DNA from: Doryteuthis pealeii | Taxonomy: Eukaryota; Mollusca; Cephalopoda; Myopsida; Loliginidae | Reading direction: 5' to 3' | Length of the DNA: 64,000 nucleotides | Assembly: GCA_023376005.1 (NCBI GenBank) | Contig: CM042142.1 | Coordinates: forward strand, 46,370,987-46,434,986 | Part shown: positions 22,053-31,727 of the stretch, piece by piece | How positions within the stretch are numbered: the stretch's first letter is position 1 | Layout of the letters: the number at the start of each line of letters is the position of its first letter | Translations under genes and position numbers: made by a program | The notes under the pieces: generated by a model | The model's database searches: none | What the model saw: the letters and a program-made list of their open reading frames with translations, nothing else | What the model was told of the DNA's origin: nothing

Positions 22053-22207
22053 CATGCTGTTACTATTTAAATTTTATTTTTTAATTACCTTTACAAATAT
22101 AAATCAAATCTTTGTTATTTTTGTGCCAAAAGCAAGCTCTGGTGATAGTGAATGTGTGTATATATTTACATACATATACACCAACTGCCCTTTATATATG
22201 TACAGAT
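21759..22207 (+). repeat. Repeat G copy with (TA)n expansion
   Basis: Starts AGAAGCGCTACTTGGCGTCA. Carries a (GT)n run at 21787-21802 and a (TA)n run at 22013-22050 not found in the other copies. Ends CTTTATATATGTACAGAT. Confidence 0.75.
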
Positions 22208-22830
22208 TGGTAAATCTGTCTTCTGTGATATTGATTTTAACTTTTTATCATAACAATTACCATTCAAAATTTTGTTTTTGTTTTTAACTGACAACAAAGT
22301 TTGGAAAGAGACATTGCTTGAAAAATGAAATTGTTTCTCTTTTTTTTTGGGGGGGGGGGGAAGAAACAACCAAACAAAAATGTCACTTTGGCTGTAGCAG
22401 AAGGTCATTTGTATAATTATGTTGGAAACTTTGTTGTGTTTGTTTGGACAAATGACAAACATGTCAATTATCTTCCAAATTTTATTATCACACCATTCGA
22501 TATAACCTACATCGATATTAATGCTGTTATAATCAATTCAATAATGTTGTTCACATATTGAGCACAAGCAGTATATTAAATATTTAGTATTTTTGGATCA
22601 AAGTTTAGTTTATCTGTAAATTTTTTAGTCTACTGAATATGAGATTTTGCAGAACAAAACTAAAATGTGTCTTATTGCTATAAGGGAAGTGTTTTTTGAT
22701 TTTGTTTTTCAGAATGTGTAAAAAAAAAAAAAAGGTGTTAATTTTATCTTGCAATGATAGTGTTACTTTCTTTAGTTACAATATATTTTCTTACAAATTT
22801 CAAATGTTGTTTACATTCTATTGAATAGTT
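22208..22830. other. AT-rich DNA, nothing recognised
   Basis: Contains an 11-base G run at 22350-22360 and a poly-A run near 22722. No supported gene. Confidence 0.5.
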
Positions 22831-23062
22831 GGACCAATTCACCTTTAAGCAGCCCAGGGGCGACCTGGATTCAGAAGGACATGTTTCACTTTGCACCGTC
22901 AACATTCAGTTGTTTGTTACCAGACGATTTTTAGACGCATTTTTTTAAATTATAAAACTACTAACCCTAACCCTAACAAACAACCGGATGTTGACAGTGC
23001 AAAGCGAAACATGTCCTTCTGAATCCAGATCGCCCCTGGGGTGCTTAAAGGTGAATTGGTCC
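22831..23062. mobile_element. Foldback element D, copy 1
   Basis: Long inverted arms of about 95 bp (GGACCAATTCACCTTTAAGC at 22831, inverse at 23043-23062) enclose an AT-rich spacer with CTAACCCTAACCCTAAC. The arms include GACATGTTTC, TTTGCACCGTCAACAT and TTGTTTGTTA. Second copy at 33877-34117. No coding capacity. Confidence 0.85.
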
Positions 23063-23097
23063 GAAAAGAGTTTTATCATTATTACATTATCTGTTTC

Positions 23098-23440
23098 TTC
23101 TCTACCCTGTTGGCTGGGGTTGTAGAATACGCTGACTGCATCTCTGCAAAGGGGTAAAATCCCCCCAATGGGGCCACATATTGGCTGTGGGTGATGATCT
23201 GTGATGCTTAAGGATGAAATCCTGATGGCTTTGAACAGCACAAACTGTAAATTAACCATTGCTCTTTCTTTTTCTTTTAATGATAGACATTGAATATCTT
23301 CAGTTTCAATGCCCTCCCCCCCCCCGTTGGCCGTGGGTAGCGACCTCTAATGCTTAAGAATGGAATCCTAGTGGCTGAGCAGTCCATGACTTACAACACA
23401 CCACTTTGGCTCTTAGGCTAGATGGGCCTTACTTTACATT
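23098..23440 (+). repeat. Retroposon C 5' fragments, two pieces
   Basis: 23098-23247 (TGGCTGGGGTTGTAGAATAC..GGGGCCACA..GATGCTTAAGGATG) and 23318-23435 (GTTGGCCGTGGGTAGCGACC..CACTTTGGCTCTTAGGCTAG) cover the 5' half of C in its transcriptional sense. The overlap of the GATGCTTAAG block shows two separate or duplicated pieces. Confidence 0.7.
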
Positions 23441-23488
23441 CTGCTTATCACTTTCTTCCTTTCTATGTATATCTTGATTACCCCCTTG

Positions 23489-23509
23489 TTATATATGTTT
23501 AGTTTCTTT

Positions 23510-23560
<51 letters not shown>

Positions 23561-24049
23561 ATTTGAAATGTATTTGTAAGTTAAATTTCATAAGTAGTTG
23601 GTCAAACATTCCCTTTCTTAGAAATCTTACAAAACGATTTTGAAGTTTTGTCCGGCTGTATTTATTTAAAAAAAAATCTAATTTGCTTTGCAAACTCACT
23701 TTTCCCTAATCTCAATTATCTATCCAGAGCTGAATGGGTGAACTAACAGGTCATGTTTTTTCTAGTTTTGTTATTATTTTCCATTTATCATTTGTTATTA
23801 TTATTCTTTCCAGCAACAAAGGTCAGAACAAAAATATATCCATTTTAAGCAAATTATTATTATTTATATTTTTTATTATCTATTTTTTATTTTTATTCTT
23901 TTTTTGTTCTCCTTAAAATGCTCAATATTGCAGCTGCCATAAAACAAAGAAAATACTCCTAACAAGGGGTTAAAAAATTACTCTTAAAATAACTGTTTGA
24001 GGAGAAGGTGAACTCTGAATTCAAACCTGTTAAATTCCACTTAAGAAAT
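23489..24049 (+). repeat. Second copy of the 0.58-kb segment
   Basis: Matches 18832-19417, with a (GA)n run at 23512-23556. Here the SINE B part continues past CTTAAGAAAT into ACCTTGTGTCTCATCC (to about 24098), so this is the more complete locus. Confidence 0.85.
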
Positions 24050-24098
24050 TGACCTTGTGTCTCATCCTACTTGTGCAAAATGGTTGGTAAATATATAT
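24003..24098 (+). repeat. SINE B fragment (tail half)
   Basis: CTGAATTCAAACCTGTTAAA to GGTTGGTAAATATATAT; overlaps the end of the duplicated segment. Confidence 0.8.
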
Positions 24099-24553
24099 GA
24101 CTGCTTTTTGTAGGGTGATCTTTTAAAGGTATTCAAAAGAAAATGTTTCACACTAAAAAAAAAAACAAGAAAGAAAATGACATTCTGTAGAAACTATTAT
24201 TGATGCAGACTATGTAGATCATCAAGTGCTTCTTGCTCAAACAAATTCTCTGCAGCAAGAGGCATTGGTTTCTACGTGAACTTGGATAAAACAGTTCATT
24301 TGTTTTAATCAAGATTGCACCTCATTAAATTGCAAGCCTCTGAAATTAGTAGACAGTTCATATACTTTAGTAGCAATATCTCATCTACTGAAAGTGATTT
24401 AACACATGCATAGGTAAAGCATGGACTGATGTTGACAGGCTATCAACCATATGGAAATTTGATGTCAAAATAAAATGGGAGGTTATTTCCTATAAGTCCA
24501 GGGTTAAACAAAGGGGAAATGGGATAAATAAAATTACTTTTTATTGTTCACTA

Positions 24554-24612
24554 GAGAAAAAGAAGAGGGTTAGGGTTTAGGGTTAGTTTAATGGTGAAAA
24601 TAAATAATATCA
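24554..24612. repeat. MITE L spacer fragment
   Basis: GGGTTAGGGTTTAGGGTTAG then TTTAATGG and AAAATAAATAAT match the L spacer at 15470-15520. Inserted within the decayed L1. Confidence 0.6.
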
Positions 24613-24844
24613 GTCAAGAGTGGTTTACTTTGTTCCATATTCTCTGGACAATAGGAAATAACCAAATGAGAATTCTTCTATGCTGTAGCTGTGTCAGAAT
24701 TACTGTATGAGCTGTACCACATGGACTCTTAATAAAATACTTGTAGTAAAAGCTAGATGGAAACTTTCAGAAGGATGCTGTTTTGAACAAATCCTAGAAG
24801 CAGCAACCCACAAATCAGCAACTATACGGCCACTCACCTCTGGT

Positions 24845-24986
24845 ATGGTCCTCGCCAACCCAGCTGGGTAATCTGATCTGAGCAGTAAAGTATATGGGAG
24901 CTGACGGTATGTGTGCCACTTCACCTCAGAAAAAAATCTCCATTTGGCTGATACTGACAATAGGCCTCTCTGCGGACTTAACTTTT
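24845..24986 (+). repeat. SINE A, 5' truncated, inside L1
   Basis: Begins at CCTCGCCAAC, past the tRNA head, and ends in a T-rich tail. L1 sequence flanks it on both sides (ACTCACCTC before, AACCTCCCATC after). Confidence 0.8.
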
Positions 24987-25027
24987 TCTTTTCTTTTTTT
25001 AACCTCCCATCATGCAAACACTCCAAG

Positions 25028-25531
25028 TGTTGCATAACGCCTTCTTCGCTACTCCGAATCGTATACGTTGCTGGTATACTGCGGGTATCTAACCCTTAGA
25101 CGATATATGTAGGGGTCGCTTAACGAAGACACAAGACATCTGTATCTAGTAGGAGATTGAACCTTTTATTTCTTTAATTCCCTCGTGGTGCGTGTGGGTA
25201 GTGAGCTTGACAATGGGAACTACTAATGTTGCAGGCTGGCGATCGGAAGGTGGAAGTGGTGGGCGCGCCTCACTGCCCGCGCTGGACCGCGAGCGTCGGT
25301 CACTCCGTTCGCCGTCTCCTCCTCTCTTTTCGCGTCATGTCGAACCGTTTTGCCTTTTGTATATCTCAAACACCTACGCCTCCTTTGTTCGCATTTTATC
25401 AACGATCAAATCTATTTCCGGGATCTTAACCTCTTTGTCTCTCTGCTTTTTAACTTCTTCCAGAAAAGTCCTTTGTTACCTTCCAAATTTTTTCTCGCAA
25501 AAATAAATGCGACGATCGTTAAACCATAACA
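25028..25531. mobile_element. Solo LTR, 504 bp, inside L1
   Basis: Starts TGTTGCATAACG and ends CCATAACA, with CAAG directly flanking both ends (25024-25027 and 25532-25535), consistent with a 4-bp target duplication. AATAAA lies at 25502-25507, near the 3' end as in many LTRs. It is clearly GC-richer than the host DNA (GGGCGCGCC, GGACCGCGAGCG). A TG..CA end and 4-bp duplication suit a Ty3/Gypsy-type element, but no internal coding DNA remains, so strand and family are uncertain. The open frames inside it are not genes. Confidence 0.75.
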
Positions 25532-25690
25532 CAAGTAAGATGAACAAGACCTTCCGGTCACTGCCGGAGAAAGATGGACTCCTACACATGGACACACCAG
25601 TATTGGCTGACCAGCTAAAATATATATAACATATCTGTATGAACACTAGATGCCATGTAGAAAGCCTACAAGAAAGTCAAGGGAAATTGT

Positions 25691-26290
25691 GCTGTCAGTA
25701 CGCCTTCATGATGATTTTCTAGTATTATGAATGACAAGAGGAACCTTTTTTCTATTCTTCTCAATCTTTTTATTAAAACGTGGAAATATTAAGCAGTGTT
25801 GCCTGTATTATATATCTTATACCTATATATTAATACACTTGTTTCTAAATCGTCAGTCTGTTATCATCCTGCAATAAATTCTGGTTAAAAATGAGACCAT
25901 CCAAGATGCAATGCAAAAATGTAAGTCCAGATTATCTGGTGTCACTTAATCACAGATTTCTTATTTGTTCAATTTTATTCCACCCAATTTTAAAAATGAA
26001 ACATTCCAAATGGTCTTGTGTCGCTTAAATGTCCAACGTAAAATTAAAATGAATTGAAAAAAAAAAGTTACGATTGTAATATTGAAATTGTTAATTACAG
26101 AAGATATTTTGGTAATTTCGATCTGATGTCGTCCCAGCCTCCTGTCCTAATTTACGAGACAGCATCAGGCAAACTTAGATATTTTCCAAGTTGTATTTTT
26201 GTCACTTTTTGTCTGCAAATTAATGTAGATATCTTAAGCCCGCTAATATATATATATGATGGACTCTCCCATTGATTTCAACATATGAGG
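25691..26290. other. AT-rich DNA with one weak frame
   Basis: An open stretch around 26096-26170 (peptide NFDLMSSQPPVLIYETASG) follows an acceptor-like TTAATTACAG but has no donor. It is not called as an exon. Confidence 0.4.
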
Positions 26291-26299
26291 ATCCATCAA

Positions 26300-27300
26300 C
26301 TTACATTGGCATTTTTTTTTCTACTTGTGTTTGTGCCTCTCATGACACTTCAATCAAGCCAGTGACTTGCAAACAATCCCGCAGGTAATGCAAAGATGAG
26401 CATCGTGAGGCTGAGTGCACTGGGTATTAGAAGTATCCTTTCTTCTTTGCCTTGCCATTTTCAGAAGATCAATAGTGCTGGATGAAAAATTTTGTACGCC
26501 TTTTTGACATGAGCTCTATTGGTCCCAGTTAATAGCAATTTTCGCGAAGTTGCTTTGCTGTATATTGACTGCTGAAAGTTTTTTTTTTTTAAATAAATAA
26601 ATATATATATATAATATATATATATTAGATGATATAATATATATAATCAGATGATAAAATTTTATGCTTATGCACCACCATATGTCTCTTAAGACCAGAA
26701 GCTGGCTTACAGACTTTGTTACAGATTGCACAAGACACATTGTTCGTTCCTGGAGTTTGCATGAATTGTCCTGATGAGATTTCCTGATTGACACATCCAA
26801 CCTTAGAAAGCAGAATTCGACCACATGTTTGACATTTCCAACCCTACATGTTCTCTCCAATATGACAGGTGTATCCCTTTCGAAGTTGATGCTTGAGGTT
26901 TTCATGCTCAATTCTTTTACTCTCAAAACTGGTACAGCCATAATCCATATGAATTCTCCAGTCAGTTCTCTTCAATGCCAGCTTTTCCCAGTTGTCAGGA
27001 TCTATTTTTATTTTTACATGGTTGTTTTTTAAGCAATCCTTATACCTCTTCCAAGGCTTATGCTGTGGCCTTTTGCCATCATGCAGCTGACTGTAAAGGA
27101 GTTGCTTTGGCATTCTAACATCACTCATACGCACAACATGACTTGCCCATCACATTTAGGCTGTCATGATAAGAGTTTCAATGCTTGTGCATCCTGCCCT
27201 TGTAAGGACCTCTGTGTTAGGTGTGTTGGAATTCCACTTGTTTAGAATGCATCTCAAACATTTCTGACAAAAGTGTTCTAGAATTTTTAAATGTCTTTGA
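26300..27300 (-). pseudogene. LINE tail L3 (RT C-terminus), broken
   Basis: On the minus strand, from 27290: decayed RNase/core-end region (NTEVLTRAGCTSIETLI), then RMPKQLLYSQLHDGKRPQ, RYKDCLK, IDPDNWEKLALKRTDWR, and a classic C2H2-like end VSCAICNKVCKPASGLKRH near 26660-26750. A second zinc-finger end (CITCGIVCKSLA) at 26320-26410 shows a further fragment or duplication. These are hallmarks of the C-terminal domain of APE-type LINE ORF2 proteins. Stops and a (TA)n insertion at 26590-26645 kill the frame. No upstream RT palm motifs remain. Confidence 0.8.
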
Positions 27301-27859
27301 AAAAAAGTAATATATATATATATATACATACATATATAGAAACTATATATAAGATGATATAAATAAACTGAATATTATGATCAGCCAAGTCTATATTAAT
27401 ATATTCTTTCCCTAGTTAGGATTCCATAGGATAATCACATTTATACTAGATTTGCTAAATGAATGCTTTGAGCATAGCCCATGTACTAATTCCTTTGATT
27501 GTGTTGAACATGAAATACGTTGATATTTCTAGAAGGTTACTGAACCTGACAGATGCCGAAGAAAGTTTGGACAGAGAATCAACTAAAAGTTTGTCATGGG
27601 TACCTTGTCATAATGTAATGGCCAGTAAGCTATATAAAAGTTCATTGTTAGTTAGTTTTATTTTAACTTAGCTGATCCTATATTCATGGCCTTGTGCCAA
27701 ACTTGGCTAAGTTTAGTAAATGACATGAAAAAAAACATTTTGTTGTACACTGGCATGAGATAGTGAGCTTGTCTTTGTATTCGTCTGTTTGGATCATATT
27801 CACTGTGGTTTGGTGATTGTTGTGGTTGGTTGAATCATTTAGCTCTAACTTTTAACAGA

Positions 27860-27906
<47 letters not shown>

Positions 27907-28104
27907 GGTAAGTAAACAAACCAATGTGTTTATTTTTATATGGCTTTAAGCCGACAATTTTTGGAGGATATGTAATTGAAGTCATACCTAATTTTGAAAA
28001 TCAATTAGTTAATAATTGATGAATTTAGGCGGGCATATATGTTCAAATGTAAGGCTAAACAAGCCGAGAAAATGTCAATCCCTGAACGTACATTTCGACC
28101 TGTC
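27301..28104. other. AT-rich DNA with microsatellites
   Basis: (TA)n at 27309-27340 and 27869-27903. No supported exon. Confidence 0.5.
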
Positions 28105-28255
28105 AAGAGCCAGATGCGACACAAGGTCAATTTTTTCAGCAGAGTTTAAGAGATTTGAATTCAGAATTTTCCTTCTCCTAGTCTGGTTACCTAGCCAAGT
28201 TTTAAGAGCCCAGTCCACCCTACTATTTATCCATAGCTCGAGGGAGAATCAACAA
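28105..28255 (-). repeat. SINE B fragment
   Basis: GATGCGACACAAGGTCAATT through CAGTCCACCCTACTATTTA to CATAGCTCGAGGGAG; head missing. Confidence 0.8.
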
Positions 28256-28607
28256 ATTCTAATTCTTTGGTAATCCTCTCGGTTAAAGAATCCTAAGTTC
28301 CTTCATCAATGCTCGCAAGCATACTGTGAAAGAATCAGTGCTTAAGTAGTGTATCAGCCACGCAGTATGGCCAGTGATTGGCTAAGGAATAGACCACATG
28401 ACCTCGCCTAGTCTATAAATCCAGGGGGGAATTAGAGCACACCTTATATCATAAATATTCCAACAATCATAAAATTCATTCATTGATAAATCAACACTGA
28501 AAATTTCATTAAAATCAGATAATTCCCTGATTTTTGGTAATTTTATTTCAATACGGAGGTGGGGGGTGGGGGTAATTTATTTGGTAGAATATGAATTTTA
28601 CGCCATC

Positions 28608-28680
28608 TTTGGCACTCCCTTGTATTAGCGCTATGTGAAATGCAACAGCCTTGTCCAGGATTTGAACTCGTGTTGACATA
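28608..28680 (-). repeat. SINE B fragment, head part
   Basis: GTATTAGCGCTATGTGAAAT and CCAGGATTTGAACTCGTG, the region missing from the fragment at 28105. Confidence 0.75.
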
Positions 28681-28707
28681 TAGTTTGCTATATTTATAAA
28701 TAACTAG

Positions 28708-28787
28708 TAGACTGTAGTGTGGCCTATTGTCAGTATCAGCCAAACAGTGAGGGAGTCCATCTCCTTTTTGTTAGCACTAAGAGCACT
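28708..28787 (-). repeat. SINE A 3' fragment
   Basis: GTGTGGCCTATTGTCAGTAT, CAGTGAGGGAGTCC and CTTTTTGTTAGCAC. Confidence 0.7.
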
Positions 28788-29282
28788 CAATATCATGAAA
28801 TGCTGTTGACTCAACATCTATACTATCCTAAATAATATAATCCTCATAGTTTTCTATTAAGCTGAATATATGGGTAACCCTTTAGTTAAGATTTGGTTTT
28901 GATTTCATCACGATATTACAAATCAATTTAGATATAAGATGAAGGATTCCTGTATTTCATTTTCCTGTTGTAATAATCTAATATACTATCAGTGCTTTGA
29001 TTTTTTTTGCCTGGCATCATCAAATTCCCTAGGATATAGACATTAATACAGTATTGCCCATAAATAAGTACACTCCTTAAATGTCTTTATTTTAAATCAG
29101 TGCTCCTATACAAAATAAAATGTTTATCTCAGTCTCTTTTTGAAAGGTCATTATTTATTTTAGTATATTCCATTCACCAATAAAAATGTTTATTCTTTAT
29201 AAACGTTTTTGTTTTTTCTTCAACTTAGTCATATGGTCCTTTTTTTTTTTTTATTTTAACTAAGTTTTGTGATTTTGATTCG

Positions 29283-29342
29283 TGGGGACATTTTTTCTAT
29301 TTACACCGTCAAAATCCGGTTAATTGTTTACAGATGATTAAA
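29283..29342. repeat. Foldback D half-copy
   Basis: GGGACATTTTTTC, TACACCGTCAAAATCCGGTT and TTGTTTACAGATGATT match one arm of D. A 26-base A run follows. Confidence 0.5.
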
Positions 29343-29385
29343 AAAAAAAAAAAAAAAAAAAAAAAATGATGAAACCCATAACAAA

Positions 29386-29465
29386 CATGCATGTGTAAGT
29401 GCAAACAATCTTCAGGTGACGTTGTTTAACGTCACCTGAAGATTGTTTGCACTTACACATGCATG
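29386..29465. repeat. Perfect 38-bp hairpin
   Basis: Arms 29386-29423 and 29428-29465 are exact inverse copies with a GTTT loop. The arm starts CATGCATGTGTAAGTGC and ends AGGTGACGTT. Not shared with any other element in the window. Confidence 0.9.
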
Positions 29466-29555
29466 AAACTGAACAGTTGTGATTGTTCCTTTGTCATCAA
29501 ATAATTAGATATGTAATACCTTTATATATTTATTATATTATATTATATATAAATA

Positions 29556-29560
<5 letters not shown>

Positions 29561-29590
<30 letters not shown>
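29561..29590. repeat. (GA)n microsatellite
   Basis: About 15 GA units between the two inverted-repeat structures. Confidence 0.95.
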
Positions 29591-29593
<3 letters not shown>

Positions 29594-29610
29594 GTAAGCA
29601 AACACAGGTT

Positions 29611-29740
29611 GTTACACTGGATGGAAGTTTAACAAATTTTTTTCTCTTCCTTTTATTATATTGTCCTGAAGGTTTTTATAAAAAACGAAACGTTTGAATG
29701 TCAACATTACGACCAATAATAAACTTCCATCCAGTGTAAC
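29611..29740. mobile_element. Small element with 21-bp inverted ends
   Basis: GTTACACTGGATGGAAGTTTA at 29611-29631 has an exact inverse at 29720-29740, around an 88-bp AT-rich spacer containing AAACGAAACGTTTG. The outer flanks (AACACAG / CGTGTTTG) are also partly inverse. Probably a MITE; only copy seen. Confidence 0.6.
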
Positions 29741-30071
29741 ATCCCGTGTTTGTCTACGTTTCTCCACGTACTGTCGGATTAATTTCCTCATTTTACTCCC
29801 ATATATATATAGGCAATTTGATCATAAAAAGATTTGAACCCAAACAAATTAGATGTTCAAATTAATACCCTAGTATATCTTGTAATAATTATTATAAATC
29901 ACTAATTAATCAAAGCACTTTATAAGAGTTAATTTAGACAGGGGGTTAAAAAATCCTATCTGTGAGCCCCCCCACCCAATCTTTGGCATTTAACAAACAC
30001 ACACACACACACACACAAAAAATAAAAAAAACTAAGAACCAATAAAATTGTGGCAAAATTGGCAACAGGTG

Positions 30072-30126
30072 TTTATTGATGTCACCCGATAAAAAAAAAA
30101 AATTGTAGAATGTCTTCAACTTTATT
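30072..30126 (-). terminator. Candidate poly(A) signals of HP1 gene
   Basis: AATAAA on the minus strand at 30121-30126 and 30072-30077, 150-200 bp past the HP1 stop codon. Confidence 0.45.
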
Positions 30127-30274
30127 GATGATGAAAAAACCCAAATATCCCGGCCCCACACCCCTACCCACCCACAATGACTTTCTTTTTTTCATGTTTT
30201 TCTGTTTTGTTTCCTCTCTCTCATTCTTCCTTCCTCTGGCCGTATGGTTGCTGCCATTGGCATCAGCGTTTCCA

Positions 30275-30504
30275 TCACTTCCAGGAGATGATGTTCTCGT
30301 AATACCTGATTACCAGTTGTGGACAATGAATTTTGGCCTTTTTGGCAGGAACAAAGTCGGCATCATCAGTGCCTTTCCATTTGACAAAAAAGCACAATTC
30401 ACCAAGCTCGTCTGTGGCACCAATGATGCATTCTGGGGTCATGCCTTCAGAGAATGCATCGTACTCTGGCATTATCACGGTAGACGGTTTACTTGGACTC
30501 TTAT
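30275..30504 (-). CDS. HP1 (CBX) homologue, chromoshadow exon
   Basis: Terminal coding exon of heterochromatin protein 1. After an acceptor with a strong pyrimidine tract (TTCTTCTTTTTCTTGCAG, intron ends at 30505) the frame, entered in the third codon position set by two leading bases, encodes a Ser/Lys/Pro hinge end (KSPSKPSTV) and a whole chromoshadow domain: IIGATDELGELCFFVKWKG, then DADFVPAKKAK and CPQLVIRYYENIISWK, closing with TGA at 30275-30277. In HP1 the shadow domain forms the dimer and the groove that binds PxVxL partners; the residues equivalent to HP1-beta Ile161, Tyr164 and Trp170 are kept, and Leu168 is Ile. The protein stops one residue after that Trp, shorter than vertebrate CBX1/3/5. 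The chromodomain exons lie upstream (higher coordinates); I did not find them. An intact frame and splice site argue against a pseudogene. Confidence 0.9.
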
Positions 30505-30804
30505 CTGCAAGAAAAAGAAGAAATAATTAGAAAAATTAAAACCTTTGAAAAAACAAAACAAAAAAATTTTTTTTCTTAAAAAAAGAAACATTTTTTCCTT
30601 ATTATCAAATTTTTGAAAAATGGTTGAAATATTTAAGCTTAGCTAAGTATGGCATAATATAAGATCTATGGTACCCTAACATTCATTAAACCCAGTTTTG
30701 TTAAAACCAGTATGCAAATTAACCACACCATATATTATGTAAAACTTTTATTTCTTAGTGATATATAAGACAAATTGTAGGATTTTAAATGCACTAATAA
30801 CATG
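30505..30804 (-). other. Intron side of the HP1 exon
   Basis: AT-rich DNA immediately upstream of the acceptor, with no element recognised. The intron must continue to at least here and probably through the repeats that follow. Confidence 0.6.
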
Positions 30805-31072
30805 GGCCTTTCGAGGCCTGTGGCTTCAGCCACTGGACTATAGTGATAATTAATGCAGTGATCCCAGGCAATACTTGCCCCCATGACTTAAACAAGCAGG
30901 GCTGGGTTTATTGCCAGTACCTGAGGCGCCCCTGAGAGGGAATGCCGACAGGATCAACGCATTTTTTGCACTCATCATCTCATGAGCCTCAGTTTGTGGG
31001 TGGTCCCACATTAAAAAACTTGTGTCACACTCGCATACATGGGATACACAGTAAATATTCTAATAACATGGG
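30805..31072 (-). repeat. Repeat E copy
   Basis: Reverse match to 35705-35935: GCAGGGCTGGGTTTATTGCC, CCTGAGGCGCCCC, and GGTGGTCCCACATTA. Lies in the presumed HP1 intron. Confidence 0.7.
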
Positions 31073-31309
31073 CTGTTTTGAGGCAAATTTAACTTAGATT
31101 TTCATAGATACATTGTTAATAAATAAGATTTATTCGAGTCTATGTATAAATGATTTTGATTATAATCACTGGAATGATACATTTTAGAAAGAAAATTATT
31201 TGAATTTATTTAACATTTTGTACATGGTACTTTTTTTTTTTTTTCAATCTATCTACATCTATATAAGGTAGATGTAAATGCTCTATCAATGATATTGAGC
31301 ACTGTTTAC

Positions 31310-31668
31310 TATCAGGTATTACCACTCTGAGTCAAAGTGGACCTGGGAGTAATAGCAATGAAGGGGTACTCCACACTCACCAGAGCTCCAGAATTGGTAC
31401 TTTACCACTAGATTAATTAACAGTTTAATGTCATATCCAGGATACTAAGACCGTCAGCCAGACCGATAAGAAGGGGCTTCTCTGACCATTTGTCTAGCCT
31501 AACTAAGGGCCAAAGTGGAGAGTTGCATGTCATGGACTGCTAATCCACCAAGATCCTTAAGCATCATGGGTCACCACTCACGGCAAACAGGTAGCCCCAT
31601 TGGAGGGATTTTACCCCTCTGCAGTGGTGCAGTTCATGTATTTATAGCCCCAGCCGACAGGGTGGTCA
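31310..31668 (-). repeat. Retroposon C, tail missing
   Basis: Continuous from CAGGTATTACCACTCTGAGT to TATAGCCCCAGCCGACAGG, including GGTAGCCCCATTGGAGGGAT, which is split by an insertion in the copy at 15969. Confidence 0.85.
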
Positions 31669-31727
31669 TGATTTTGGCTTGTACTAGATTTTAAATACTA
31701 AACCCTGGTAGTGTGGGGAAATTTATA

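Larger units (their letters stand above)
24186..25690 (+). pseudogene. LINE L1, broken RT with nested insertions
   Basis: Remains of a non-LTR reverse transcriptase. About 24198-24290 reads DADYVDHQVLLAQ, a decayed form of the FxxDADY-ADD catalytic loop, followed by LNCKPLKLVD (24330s) and FYAVAVSELLY (24671-24703), the usual region after the catalytic core. The C-terminal domain resumes at 24730 (KLDGNFQKD) and, after two insertions (SINE A at 24845-24986, LTR at 25028-25531), at 25536. A MITE L spacer fragment sits at 24554-24612. Frameshifts and stops are abundant; it is inactive. The copy at 57930 shows the uninterrupted order. Related tails: 36690 and 46833. Confidence 0.75.

Noticed and set aside
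22966..22980. CCCTAACCCTAAC suggesting telomeric DNA
   Set aside because: Only two or three units, and always inside foldback D or MITE L spacers.
25192..25506. 104-codon plus-strand frame
   Set aside because: Lies entirely within the solo LTR; GC-rich DNA of that element simply lacks stops. No start or splice evidence.
26054..26275. Frame with peptide NFDLMSSQPPVLIYETASG after an acceptor-like site
   Set aside because: No donor, no start, and the frame ends in (TA)n-derived codons. Left as unsupported.
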